From Hirundichthys speculiger (taxonomy: Eukaryota; Chordata; Actinopteri; Beloniformes; Exocoetidae): a DNA stretch of 64,000 nt. How positions within the stretch are numbered: the stretch's first letter is position 1; each line of letters starts with the position of its first letter. The stretch lies in contig JAGFBZ010000739.1 of the NCBI GenBank assembly GCA_018398805.1, forward strand, positions 614,001-678,000. Direction: 5' to 3'. The position numbers and the translations under genes were made by a program. Below the pieces are notes generated by a model. That model was not told where the DNA came from, did no database searches, and worked only from the letters and a program-made list of their open reading frames with translations. Shown here piece after piece: positions 35,836 to 47,970 of this stretch.

Positions 35836-36770
35836 GGGTTGATTAAAGGAGCAATAGACCTAGGTTGATTAAAAGTGCGATAGACCTAGGGTTGATTAAA
35901 GGAGCGATAGACCTAGGGTTGATTAAAGGAGCGATAGACCTAGGGTTGATTAAAGGAGCGATAGACCTAGGTTGATTAAAGGAGCGATAGACCTAGGGTT
36001 GATTAAAGGAGCGATAGACCTAGGGTTGATTAAAGGAGCGATAGACCTAGGTTGATTAAAGGAGCGATAGACCTAGGGTTGATTAAAGGAGCGATAGACC
36101 TAGGGTTGATTAAAGGAGCAATAGACCTAGGGTTGATTAAAGGAGCGATAGACCTAGGGTTGATTAAAGGAGCGATAGACCTAGGGTTGATTAAAGGAGC
36201 GATAGACCTAGGGTTGATTAAAGGAGCGATAGACCTAAGGTTGATTGAAGGAATAGACCTAGGGTTGATTGAAGGAGAGACAGACCGCCGACAGACCAAG
36301 AATTGATTAAAGGAACGACAGACCTAGGGTTGATTAAAGGAGCGATAGACCTAGGGTTGATTGAAGAAACAGACCTAGGGCTGATTGAAGGAACGACAGA
36401 CCGCCGACAGACCGAGAGTTGATTAAAGGAAGGAAAGAACTAGGGTTGATTAAAGGAGCGATAGATCAAGGGTTGAGTAAAGGAACAGCAGACCTAGAGT
36501 TGATTAAAGGAACGACAGACCTAGGGCTGATTGAAGGAATGACAGACTGCCGACAGACCAAGGATTGATTAAAGGAACAACAGAGCTAGGGTTGATTGAA
36601 GAAACGACAGACCTAGAGTTGATTAAAGGAACGATTGACCAAGGGTTGAGTAAAACAACAGCAGACCTAGGATTGATCAGAGGAACAAAAGAACTTGGGT
36701 TGATTGAAGGAATGACAGACCTATGGTTGAATTAAGGAACGATAGAAATATGGTTGATTAAAGGAAAATC
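35836..36770 (+). repeat. minisatellite with 27-bp unit, about 0.93 kb
   Basis: The unit is ttgattaaaggagcgatag followed by acctaggg, 27 bp. Some units have 26 bp because of one G fewer. Between 35850 and 36240 the units are nearly identical. To the right they diverge and a variant with cagaccgccgacagacc appears at 36281, 36397 and 36543, a loose higher-order pattern. Because 27 is a multiple of three, both strands stay open for long stretches: the plus strand reads IKGAIDLGL per unit, the minus strand INPRSIAPL. I regard these as by-products of the period, not proteins. The array lies inside the 7.7-kb brinp3 intron. Confidence 0.95.
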
Positions 36771-38742
36771 TGATGATCAGCACTGAAAAGAAGTTGTTGC
36801 AATGGGGCCGTTATTGTGAAAACATTAAATGTTATTTCAATCCAAAAGTCATCTCACGGCACTTTAAATACAAAATAAACAAGTGTTAAATCCAGTCCAA
36901 GAATCGTACAGTTCAGCACAGTTCAGTTGTAATTGTAAGTTTTGTTGTCCAATTTAGTCCACTTTTCATTTAAAAAATTTTTTAAAGGTCTTGTTATCAA
37001 CATTAACGACACAAACCCCTCTGCCATCTATGACCAACCATGCAGCATCAGAACTGTCCTTGACAGTTAAGACTAAGAACGGCGACTTTCAGAGGTAATA
37101 TGTCTGGTGAGAGCAGATATGTGTGGATCATCATTTTAAAATGATAAAATAGAAGAGGTAAAGGGGGGTTTGATTAATTCAGCTTTAATCCTTATTAATC
37201 TCCTAGTGTTATGTGTTTGTGTGTTTGTGTTTTTCCTGCAGATTTACACAAATTCATCTTTTTTGCTGTTGTCCTTGTGATAGAAAAACTAAAGGCTGAG
37301 TTTGAGAGTGATCACAGAGAATCGCAGTATCTTCAATCCCATTCTGTCATAGTCTAGACAACAATCAATAATGAAAGACCCTGGAAAAAACTGTGGGAGC
37401 CATCGCAAAAAGCACAATAAATAAATCCAGCTTGTGTCCACCAGAAGATACTGTCAAATTAGAGGATGTGTGCACCACCATCAGCTCGCTTTAGGAGATT
37501 GTTAGATTGAAACAAATCTTTCACTTCAAGACACTTGAGACATTCCTCACTGCACCAGAAATGCAGGTCCGATCACAGACTCTGATCATTACGTCTTAAA
37601 GGCAGCACAGATTGATTTGGCACACCGCTAGATTACCAAGCCCTGCCTCAAAAAAGAGCTTTAGTTTCTCCCTTTGAATGGATACAGCCACCACCCTCTC
37701 ATTTCTTCCCCAACTTGTTCGATTTCAAATTCACATAGGGGCCCAATCTGTTCCCTCACGGTGTGGGTCACCGCCTCCTGGAAAGGCTACACATGCGTGG
37801 AGGAATCTGTCACTCCTTTGACTCGCTACCCACCAGTGATGAAGGTGAGTCTCTGCTCTCCCCAGCTGTCAGCCACGCCAGATGACTGCCTTCGGCGCAT
37901 GAAAGTGCACTCTCACATCCTCCTTTCCCCGTCTACGGCTACAGAAAAACAAACCCTAATTCCCAAGAAATGAAACAGACGGAAGCATCTGCTGCCTCGA
38001 CTGCAATAAACTCAACCCTCAAAACAAACAAAATGCAGCGAGAGGGGACGCAGCTTTGATACAAGCGCACGTTCTCTGATTCATGATCCGCAACAACGGA
38101 GGAGGCCACACAGAGGGCTCCCGGTGTGTCCTGAGGAATGGAAAAAAAAAGGCAGAGAAGAAGTGTCGTCCTCCCCTCTGTCACCCTATTAACCCCATGC
38201 TACCTGGAGGAGACAACCGGAGGCAGAAACCTGTCAGCAGCCGTGTTTCACCGGACTCATTTATCTTCCCCTCACCATATGTCCCCATCACGGAGCTTCC
38301 TGCAGACTCGGTGTGCTCACGGCAGCTGAAGATCATATCTCATCATGAGCAGCCGGATAAAAAGCATAAGCCTCTGCTTTAGTTTTTCATTGCTCTTTAT
38401 AATAGTTTTGCAACAAGGAAATTAACTGATGCTAACTCCATGTTTTAAAGGCTTGAAGGAGACAGCACCACAGGCTCACTTTTGTACCTCCTTTTTTAAA
38501 AAAAAATCTGTATCTGTATGCTACCCACTTCCAAGGTGAAACAAATGCCGTGTGATGTTGAAGGCTGGATGGAGATAAAGATGGGGCGGGTGGATGATTC
38601 TGTCCTGATCTCGGTCTGTGACATCAAGGTACCCAGCTGACCTGAACCACATACTGATCTCTGCAGCTACACACTCAGGTGGTGTGTTCTCACTTTCTAT
38701 TAAGAATTATTTCTTCTAACACTACAATTTGCATTAGAATAT
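36771..38742. other. intron of the brinp3-like gene, no assigned feature
   Basis: Two C+T-rich open frames of about 99 codons (37674-37973 and 38083-38382) show no domain. No repeat ends were recognised. Confidence 0.4.
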
Positions 38743-38750
38743 GAATTAAT

Positions 38751-39883
38751 CAGGGCTGGGCAACGATTAAAATTTTTAATCGCGATTAATCGCATTATTT
38801 CCCTGATTAATCATGATTAATTGCATTGTATACGCGAAATCAAATAGTGAATTCAAAAGTAGTGTAAAATGCACTTTTATTGAAATGTTCTGCTGCCATA
38901 TGAACTAAAGTGTCATAACATTTGTTGTTCAAACACTTTTAACATCAGCACTTGTCAGTAACACATATTTAGTGTAAATCTCATCATAAAATAAAGTTTA
39001 TTGCCACTGCCAGGGCATTAATGTCATCCTGTTTTTATAAAAAAAAAAAAAGTCTACAAACAAAATCCAACAAAATGATTGTGGCTCAGCACAATCAGAA
39101 CATTAAAACAGGTAATTTCTGAGGTAACAGCAGAAACAGAAACTTTTAACGGGGAGGAGTTCAACTTGTCAGTTGTAACAAATAACCTTGTTTCTGTTGA
39201 ATCCTCCGTCTGGGAGAACTTTAAAATGAAAATGTCCATGTTAAAGTTCAGTAACTTTACCAATCTGTGTATCAATCATTCTTTCCATTTTCAATTGTCA
39301 ATCAAAAATTTAAAAAATTAAAAAGTGACATTTTATTACGTTTTTTAATCTAACACACAAAAAAAACAAAAAAAAAAAAAAGCCTGTCTTTTTTTATATT
39401 TCAATTATAGACTTGGATCAAAAATTCGAAACAAAAAAACGGGCCACAGAACTGAATTTGTTTTATAATCAAGGACTGGACTTTCGGTTGTCATTACACA
39501 TCTGTGCCACTAGATGGAGCCGCACTGCAGTAACCAGCTAGAGAACAGCAGGACAGTGAACACATGGAGCAGATCTGATGGAACATGGAGGAATGACGTG
39601 AAAGTTTGGTTGCAGTCCAGAATTTTTTTTTTTTTAGACAGAATTGTTAATATCGCTACCTCCGTTGCTACCCGAACTGTAAAGTTCGCAGATTTTTACC
39701 GTTCTCCATGTCTGTTTTAGCTTTTCCACATGTTTACTGTTTTCCGGTTCCGCAGAAGCCAGTAACAGACTTTTCAAAACAAAAGCACGTGAGCAACATG
39801 CATTAACCCGCAATAAAATAAATGTCGGCGTTAATAAATTAATGCGTTAATGCGATAATAACGCGTTAACTTGCCCAGCCCTA
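38751..39883 (+). mobile_element. hAT-like 'family B' element, complete, with 8-bp target duplication
   Basis: The left end cagggctgggcaa and the inverted right end tagggctgggcaa differ at the first base only. The element is flanked by gaattaat on both sides (38743-38750 and 39884-39891), a perfect 8-bp duplication. The interior of 1133 bp is A+T-rich with attaatcgcgattaatcgca subterminal words and no transposase. This is a non-autonomous hAT-type element; a second, broken copy is at 25233. Confidence 0.85.
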
Positions 39884-40272
39884 GAATTAATATCAAAAAA
39901 TATCCCGACAATAAATTTCAAAGACGAAGGGGGGTGAGGTTTTCGTGCATGCATAACGTGCCTTGATTCTTTACAACGGAGGGCAGTCCAGTTCTTTTTG
40001 ACACGGGCTAAATATGACGTAGGGGATAGATTTCTGATGTTATTGGGACAGGTACGACTATTACGAGGAAGAAAACAGAAGGCTGTCACATGCAGGAGAG
40101 GATGAACTTTCTACCTCTCAGGAGTGGAAGCTTTTCAATTTTTTTATGATGCTGTTATGCAGTGGATATAACAGAGTGACTGAAGATCAAAGTGGAAAAA
40201 AATATTTAATAATTGGTATATTTGAATGTGCTCCAAGAACTCAGGAAAAGAAGAAGACAGCAGCGATATTAC

Positions 40273-40463
40273 CTTGATGGCGGTGGAGGCGATCTGGATG
40301 TGGTGCAGCTTGCGCAGTGTGCTCTCCCTGTCGATGAAGTAGGAAGCAGCCAGCTGATGCAGAGCTTCCAGGGTCACGGTGGAGGAATTTCCAGAGTAAT
40401 CGCTCACCTCCGCTTTCTTGCTCAGCTTCCTCTTATCCACAAATATCGTTAAGGCCTCTTCTC
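40273..40463 (-). CDS. brinp3: brinp3-like coding exon, MACPF domain continuation
   Basis: The minus strand reads tgtttag|GAGAAGAG and ends ATCAAG|gtaata. It starts with two bases completing the split Gly codon and then encodes EEALTIFVDKRKLSKKAE, an Asn/Ser-rich link (GNSSTVT, a possible N-glycosylation site at NSS), and LEALHQLAASYFIDRESTL followed by LHHIQIASTAIK. It ends in phase 0. The KRKLSKKAE segment and the length of the Ser-rich link agree with BRINP3 better than with BRINP1 or BRINP2. The 191 bp comprise 2 bases plus 63 codons with no stop. The exon lies 9.4 kb downstream of the previous one and 7.7 kb upstream of the next. Confidence 0.9.
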
Positions 40464-40718
40464 CTAAACAGAAACAAATAAACGCATGTTTTGAAAAGAG
40501 AGAAACGGTGCTCTTTCAAAAGAGCTGCATTCGGATCGGACCAGCAGCTTTCAGTTTCGGGATCCGAATGTTCACTTGGCTGATGTTGATGTTTGTCGCC
40601 AAGCAAACGGTTGCAGTGTCGTTTCACGTCACACACATGTTACTCTTTTTGGTTTTTGGTTTGTCATGACCTCAGTTGTATGTGATGGTTTCGGATTCCT
40701 TCTGGTTTGTTTCTTGAT

Positions 40719-41104
40719 TAGGGCTGTAGATTTTTCAGCCGCGGGTATCGATATTCTAAGCTTCTTCCAAAACCCCCGTGTCCCACCTTTAAAAGCTTGT
40801 AAGCAACAATTTGCACTGTTTAAATCAATGAAACTATTTTTCTCAACAAATCTTTTATTCATTTTGTCCGGCATTTGCAAGCTGCCTGTCAGCCATATAA
40901 TGTGTAATTGATGCTTTCAGTTCAATTAATTCAAACAAAGTCATTGGAACACTCACAAGATGTCACCAAAATCACTTCGTCCCTTTAAAATCTTTTGTAA
41001 ATTGATGTCAGTGTAATATAAGATGAATATCGATATATATATATAGTTTTGTGAGCCGAATATTGTCTATCGTATTGTGTGATTAGTGTATTGCTTCAGC
41101 CCTA
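40719..41104 (-). mobile_element. hAT-like 'family A' copy, partial
   Basis: Reads, in reverse orientation to copy 1, cagccgcgggtatcgatatt, gcaacaatttgcactgttta, agctgcctgtcagccatata and the end gtgtattgcttcagcccta. The starting edge (tagggctgtagatttttcagc) does not match the usual terminus, so the end is rearranged. No target duplication is seen. It lies about 250 bp upstream, in gene direction, of the exon at 40273-40463. Confidence 0.7.
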
Positions 41105-42107
41105 GTTACTGTGATAACTGACTCTGAGAACTAAAAGGGAAAAGGTTTACTTTCGCATACCCGAGTTATTTCTCTATCTCCTCCCCTTTATAAAGCTGAA
41201 ACGGGTTGAATTTCAACAGATCTAAACCATCGATCATACACAGAGCATTTTGAGGACGTTTGGATGAGGACAGTTCACATTTGCGTTGGGAAGTATCCTG
41301 AATAGTTAATTCATTCCAGTCAATCCAGTCGTTATTTGGAATACCCCAATGAATTTAGTTTGATCCACCGTCTTTCTATAGTTACATAACCTTTGGGCGA
41401 TACGTGATCTCATCCTTCCCCGCATCACAAACATCACCCATCACAAGCCCCTACTCGTCTGCTGAGTGGGGGTTTTTCAAGTGTCGGAAAGTGATAACAA
41501 AGTTGCCGTTTGCAATGAACACTCGACGCTGCTCATGCGAAGAGGAGTCAGAACTCACTCCTTCGACACGACGAGCTTAATAACTCATCATAAGAGCTGT
41601 CAACCCGGGCAGACGAGAGAAACAGACTCCCGTGAAGAAAAGCTATCAGCAGCCACTTGTCAGCTCCTCTTACCGGAGGGTCAAAAAGTATGACCGTGAC
41701 CCCCCCCCCCTGCTCTCCCCCCAGGATAAAAGGCTTCACTCAGAAACTCCTTGAAGTTACATGTAAGTTGCAGTACACTGCAGGAGTTTGCTTATTTTGG
41801 TTATGAGAATTTGCAAATCAGTCCCATCACCATGATGATAAGAGGATCATAATTTAATGTTCATTCAGTGTTGTCAGGATTAAGTTCTGCATCAGAAGCA
41901 GAGTTGGATTACATTGGTATCGACATTGGAACTTAGCATCGATTTGTTTAAAAAAATATCGGCATATCGACAAATATCCAATATCACGCACCCCGAACTG
42001 TTATGCTTGAGTTATGGTTTCATGCTTCATCTTTTTTAATCTTGGGCGTGCACGGCAACTGGCTTAGTGCTGCACGATGTACTTGAACTGACATGGAGCC
42101 GCTAGTG

Positions 42108-42197
42108 TAGGGCTGTAGCGATACACTAATCTTACGCGATACAGTACACGATATTCAGCTCACGATACGATATATATATATATATATAGATATATAT

Positions 42198-42244
<47 letters not shown>

Positions 42245-42619
42245 TATATATCATTATTCATCTTAAGATACATTTACATCATTTTCCAAAATATTTTAAA
42301 GGGACGAAGTGATTTTGGTGACATCCTGTGAGTGTTCCAATGACTTTGTTTGAATTAATTGAACTGAAAGCATCAATTACACATGATATGGCTGACAGGC
42401 AGCTTGCAAATGCTGGACAAAATGAATAAAAGAATTGTTTAGAAAAATAGTTTCATTTATTTAAACAGTGTAAATTGTTGATTGCAAGCTTTTAAAGGTG
42501 GGACACCAGGGTTTTGAAAGAAGCTTAGAATATCGATACTCGCGGCTGAAAAATCGATACTCTCCGGAGAAATAAAATATCGATATATATCGCAGAATCG
42601 ATAAAATCACTCAGCTCTA
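42108..42619 (+). mobile_element. hAT-like 'family A' element, short form with 8-bp target duplication
   Basis: It runs from tagggctgtagcgatacact to ataaaatcactcagctcta. The flanks are cgctagtg (42100-42107) and cgcaagtg (42620-42627), 7 of 8 identical. It lacks the ~200-bp middle segment found at 13845 and 30207, and its head is expanded by a (TA)n array. It has no coding capacity. Confidence 0.75.
42170..42251. repeat. (TA)n microsatellite with TAGA interruptions
   Basis: About 80 bp of alternating TA interrupted by three or four 'gata' units, an expansion of the short tatatat present in the head of the other family A copies. Confidence 0.95.
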
Positions 42620-42640
42620 CGCAAGTGTTGTGCTTTTTTG

Positions 42641-43034
42641 TGTTATATTCGTACAGGACCGGGTTGCTGCAAAGGACTGCTCTTCAAGAGACCAATGACG
42701 TTTTCTGAATCCGAATGTAATTCAGAGAAAAGGAGTGGGAGGATCTCTTCAGTTTACTTGGCACTTTCACAATAAATGGACTCTTCTGTGTTGGTTGAGT
42801 ACATATTGTCTTGTCGTTTCCCCTTGAACATGCCAGTTCGTCTTTTTCGCTGCCCCCTCTTGCCCCTGTAGCCACATTAGCTATTATGTTCTCTTTGTGT
42901 GGTAAGTTCTGTTTTCTATTTTTGATTATGTGGCCTTGCAGCACTTTTTGTTCATTAAAGAACTTCAGTTAGTTACTCCAGCCTCCCCATCTTATCTCCT
43001 GCATTTGGGTCCCCGCCACTCCACCATCATAACA
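42641..43034 (+). mobile_element. candidate solo LTR (Gypsy-like)
   Basis: The stretch begins tgttat and ends ataaca, the inverted TG...CA ends of an LTR. Its 3' part has ttcattaaagaacttcagtt and tctcctgcatttgggtcccc, like the end of LTRs common in teleosts. It lies 21 bp after a hAT-like element. No target duplication or internal retroelement sequence is visible. Confidence 0.4.
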
Positions 43035-43174
43035 GGTTTTTGATTAGAAATCTGCAGCTGCTACTAACGAGCAAGAATGGGTGGATGGAGATGATTGCTG
43101 TACCAGTACCCTGAGTTGATCACATCATCCACTCATCATCCACTCACTTGGGATCTGGGAAGTTTCCTAGCCAC

Positions 43175-43783
43175 GAGTTTAAAATTCTAATAGGCTACCA
43201 ATTTGGGTTCAGGAGGCTGACACCACCTCCATCTTTGAAAATTCAAATGAAAACCTTTCTGTTCAGTAAAGCCTACAGTTAGTCTAAACAATAGTGTGTA
43301 GGGGCTAATTGTTACAGCTATAGTTGTAGGAGCTAAAGACTAGAGTAGGCTCATCTAAATTACAGCCTCGTCATAGCTATGCTGCTATAGGCCTACGCTG
43401 CAGGGGGACACCAACATGGTCTGCTGATCTCCCTTTTCTTCCCTTTTCTCCTCCCGTCTTCCACCTCCAGCTCATTCCATAATTAATTAGTAGCTCCTCA
43501 TTACTGTAACTGTGCTCCATTTTCTTTCTTGTAGTTTGTTGTGCTGTTTTTCCTCCTTTTTTCTCTTTTCTTTCTGTATATTTTCAGGCCAGAGTTTCCT
43601 GACTTGCATGCTGACCTGCAGTTCCCTCCTCTGTCCATCCCAGCGCTTACCTCCACCTGTGGGTGTAGATGTGTTCGGGGTGCCGGCTGGCGTGGTGACC
43701 GGTGATCTAGTCCTCTGACCATCTCACCTCAGTGCTGCTACCTGCGTCTGTTTATATAGTCATTTCATTCAGTCAACTGTGTG

Positions 43784-43814
<31 letters not shown>

Positions 43815-44123
43815 GTCCTGTCTCTCCCCTCTTTTCTTTCTTTATCCAGCTGGTCTTCATCAGGAAGGTCCCCCCATATGATCCAGGTCCTGCTCAAGGT
43901 TTCTTCCTCTTAAAGTGGAGTTTTTTTCTTGCTACTGTTTGGCTTAAAGGTTTTTGTCTCCCACTGTGGAAGATTTTTACTTGACATTATCCTTCACTTG
44001 AATTTAATATTATAATTTTAGTTAATGATATTTGCTCGGGGGTCATGATCTGGGTCTCTGTAAAGCGCCTAGAGACAATTGACATTGTAACAGATGCTAT
44101 ACAAATAAAATTGAATTGAACTG
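43175..44123 (+). mobile_element. L2-type LINE 3' end, second copy
   Basis: The order is the same as at 1133-2628: a remnant of the ORF tail (caaatgaaaacctttctgttc, agtaaagcctacagttagtc), a pyrimidine-rich 3' UTR with ctctctgtcctgtctc, aggtcctgctcaaggtttct, gtaaagcgcctagagacaat and tatacaaataaaattgaatt. Most of the ORF tail (HWLP to LWNQ) is deleted. The tail has two to three TTGAA-like units. Confidence 0.75.
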
Positions 44124-44879
44124 ATGATCCATCAAGCTGGAAAATGCACATCATCACTAAATTGTTCCTGGATTGTTGTAACTTTTGGAAGACTTTTGGT
44201 CTTTGGGTGGACTGTAAGATAATCTACTCCCTTAGGTGAGAAGAACGCATGGAAGGTCGCATTATGTTTCACAGCTGGTATGATATAGGACTTATAGTAC
44301 AGTAGCTCTTGTTAACCTTTTTTCTGGGGAGAATCGATTTTCCAGATTTCCCAAACAGCAGAAAGGGGACTTTATTGGAGAAAAGAACTTTTTCACAGCC
44401 CAAGAAAGCTGCAAATCTGCCAATAAAACCCTTTAAAATGAAAACAAAGCTCATAAAAGTCCTTCGGTATACCAAAGGAAACGTGAAAAACATGATCTAA
44501 GACACACATGCACAGATGACCAAAGCTCAGAATATTTGCTGTAATCCACTAAAGCTCCGGAGCCCATACAATCATATTCAGGCGGTCCCGAGACTGTACG
44601 TTAGGCTATCTACTGCCATTAAGGTCTTTATTGTATAATCTCATGCTTTGCTTCTCAGAGGCTGAGTTGTGCCTCCTTTAAACAAAATCAATGCCACAGT
44701 GTCTGGTTTTTACGTGATTCTCTACGCCTCTGTCTGTCTTCGGCGCATTCGCAGCTGAGCCACTGAGCCGCCGGACTGTGTTTCTGACAAATACAGCTGT
44801 CAGTCACATTAACGAGATCATCTCTTCCTTTAAAAAAAAAAAAAAAAGAAAGAAAAACAGCTCCTATTAACTTTTTATG

Positions 44880-45500
44880 GCTCATTTTTGCACATTAATC
44901 TCCAGCCGTAATTTTACGGCTCCACTTGCCGTCCTCCGGCAGGTACAAATTTCCGGGTGATTATGATTGCGGGAGCAGCCACGAGCGCAGGTGCACCTGA
45001 TGCACGGAGAACACTCGACCACAATTAGGATAAGGTAACGCAACTCCATAATTGAAGCAACCGATCACAGCAATCAGTTCCTCGTAGGTTCCAGGGGCCG
45101 CCTTGCAGCACGGCACACCGTCTGTGCTCCCAGAGTCCCTGAGACTCGGCACATCATCTTTCTCATAATAATGCAGTGTTAATGCTCGAGAGCCATTTTT
45201 CTCTCTGCTGCCGTTCTTGCTCGGCTGCTGAAGGGCACAGTCTTAATATCGCTATCTATTTATTAATTTCATTAAGTCCATATGTTTCCGAACGCGGAGG
45301 CAATCCATCCAGAACCACAGAGGCATCTCTCTGGCGGAGATCCAAGGCAAACCGCTCATTCTCCTCCCTTCACAGTGCTGAGCACTGGCTAAAAGCCAGC
45401 GTGCAGGGCTGCATCAGCTCTGGAAAACCAGGAGGGCTGCGTTATATGCAGCCACTCACCAGAGCGACCTTTCCAGAGCCCGAAAATTGGGTCTAAAGTA
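44880..45500. other. unassigned G+C-richer stretch, possible conserved non-coding element
   Basis: Balanced base composition, no repeat phrases shared with other parts of the window, and no convincing frame. Such patches in introns of developmental neural genes can be enhancers. Only an alignment with other fishes would tell; this entry records the location. Confidence 0.2.
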
Positions 45501-46387
45501 ATTGACAAGTCTCGCTTTATGAAGGCGTGTCTGCTCTTCTGGACATGCCTGGACCCTCCTGGAATATTTCAAGTTTTTTATTCCTCTTACTTCCTTCATG
45601 GGTACACTAATGCTCGTCCATCTATCGCCCAAATACGACTAAGAGTGGCAGTTTTAGTGTGAAAAGGCTTTCTTATGCAGTCACACGCTGACAAGGACCC
45701 ACTTCTGTGCTTTTTTTTTTTTTTTTTTTTTACAGCATTGAGCTATTTTGCGACGTGTTATTCGGTTACCCTGAGTGAGCTGCAGGGATGTGCCACCTCC
45801 ATCTGTTACCGTGCGCAACACCTGGAAGAGCAAATTCTAAACGCCTCTTATCATCACAAACTATATATTTTACTAAAGCCCACATCGCAGAGGAGATGTT
45901 ATTCATTTAAGTACATTTTTCCCCCGTGTACCACACTATAACACATTTTTAACAGTGTACCTTTATTGTTATGTCTTCTGGGAGAATCACTTAGCGATGG
46001 TGTGCGCATGGCTCAGACATATAAGCTTTACCGTCCGCCGAGAGAGCAAAAGAGAAAACAAAACCAAAAAAAAAACTAATAACTTCTTCTAAAATCAGCA
46101 ATTTTCATTTCACCGGCAGATCCTCAGTGTTAGGTCAGAATTTTCTTAACATTTCGGGTCCAGAATTAGTGCAGCTAGTGGTTCTCATTTTTGTACAAGT
46201 TACACATTAGTTACATATCGGTAATAGTATTGTTATCAATAGCATTATTAATATTCTAGTATTGGAAACATAAATGACATTACTCCTTGGTTTATATCAC
46301 ACTGTTTTATTGTTGCTCATTGTTTTATCATACTATTTTGTTTAATGAACCATATGTCCACATCACAGTGTCCTAGATCATTCTTAG

Positions 46388-47510
46388 TAGGGATGCACGA
46401 TAACTGTTTTTTAAAATCGATACCGATAACTTTCAGTTCCTAAAGGCCCGATAACCGATAACCAATAACACACACATATACCTAAGATCATTACATCAAT
46501 ACTATGAACAATAAATAATTCAATCAATAAATGAACAGATATTTATTTTTTCCAATGAAAAACTATGGGCAAGCCTCAACATTTTCTCAAAGCTATCAAA
46601 CAAACCTATTTGATATCTCACATTAACTTAAATAAGGTTCATTACTGACTGATAAAAAATTAAAAAAAAAGGCTCCTTGAACTAATGGAAATACATGCAT
46701 CAAAATTACAAACTGAAAAAGATTAACATTTAAAGGATTTTGGCTTGTGGTTCCATTTAAATTAATACCTTTAATTAAAGTAAATGAGGTTCAGTAGTTT
46801 GTATTTTTTAATCTCATGGAAGCTTTAGATGAGAGGAATGAGGGAGAGGAGAGGGAGGGGAGACTGCTGCTGGCTTGCGCACATTAGCATTAGCTTCCAT
46901 TAGCTCACGTTAGCACGATTTCAAAACTCCATGGAAGCGATTGTTATGTTGTAGGTGGCCGATCAGGTTTTACGTATTAAAGCTTGTGCTTCCCTCCTCG
47001 TAGAATTTGCTCGGAGGATTCATCACAAATAACCGCCAAACTATCTTCTTCTGAAACTTTAACGAAGTCCCGCGCCGCCATGTTTGTTGTGATCAGCACA
47101 ATGCATGCTGCATTCAAGGTGTAACCGTAAATTCGGACGTTTCCTCATTTACTAGTCGTTCTTTCAGCCTTTTCTATTTTTAATTTTTTATGTGTAACAT
47201 GTGAGAGAATATCAATTCAAGTCAGCAACTACCAAAATTATGACCGAGTTAACGAGTTGTTTTCTGGCATGAGGGGGTATTCTTGATTTTCCTTATTGAG
47301 TAATCGTTTTTCTGATCATGCCGACGTCACTTGAACATAACATTCACTCCTGGTCATTCAAGGCTTAGAGGGAACGAGGCACTGCCGTGTTGACAGAAAT
47401 ATATATGTTATGGGGGCTATTCGTCGCGATATTGGAGTTATCGGGATGATGTCATAATTTCCTGTTATCGGCCCGATAGTTATTGGCCCGATAGTTATCG
47501 TGCACCCCTA
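46388..47510 (+). mobile_element. hAT-like 'family C' element, complete, with perfect 8-bp duplication
   Basis: The left end tagggatgcacgataact and the inverted right end taggggtgcacgataact match at 17 of 18 bases. The flanks are attcttag on both sides (46380-46387 and 47511-47518). The 1123-bp interior holds repeated ccgataac words near both ends and no transposase. It is a non-autonomous hAT-type element in the brinp3 intron. Confidence 0.85.
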
Positions 47511-47550
47511 ATTCTTAGTGTAATGTTTTGTCTTTACTTTATATCAGAAA

Positions 47551-47970
47551 TGTAGCAAACTAGCCCAGCTGTAGCCGGTTAGAAACACGTGTTTGGAAAC
47601 AAAGACCTGGGCAGGTAGATAGAATAGCGTTGTGGGATAGGCAACCATTCTTCTTTTCAGGAAATGCCGGCAGTGGATTGGACCAGAAGAGGACCACCTG
47701 AACACAACGGATTGGACGTACAAACGGAGGACCGGACCGGCCAATGGGAGAGCCAAGTCTAAACCACGGCTCCTCCCCATCTAGTGACGCAAATTTTTTA
47801 TAAATTGTTGTTGTATTGTTTAGCTCGATCTTCTTCTGCTAGAGACTGCCTCTGCAAAGGAGCCGTGATCACGTTATGCAATTAAACATCTGTGTTGTAA
47901 TTAGCCGACCAAGACTCTCCTTTCCAGCAAAGAATACGCAGCTAGGATCTTTTCAGAAAAGATCTTAACA
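47551..47970 (+). mobile_element. candidate solo LTR
   Basis: The stretch starts tgtagc and ends ttaaca. It has a TATA-like tttataaattg near 47797, attaaacatctg near 47880 and a palindromic aagatc..gatctt at the end, the layout of a retroelement LTR. There is no clear target duplication and the 5' edge may instead be 47570. No internal retroviral or Gypsy sequence is present nearby. Confidence 0.35.

Noticed and set aside
36030..36306. Repetitive proteins of nine-residue units on both strands
   Set aside because: They follow automatically from a 27-bp tandem unit lacking stops; both strands are equally open and there is no start, splice or domain context.
35836..36770. CRISPR-like array
   Set aside because: Units are directly adjacent with no spacers, in a vertebrate intron; it is a minisatellite.
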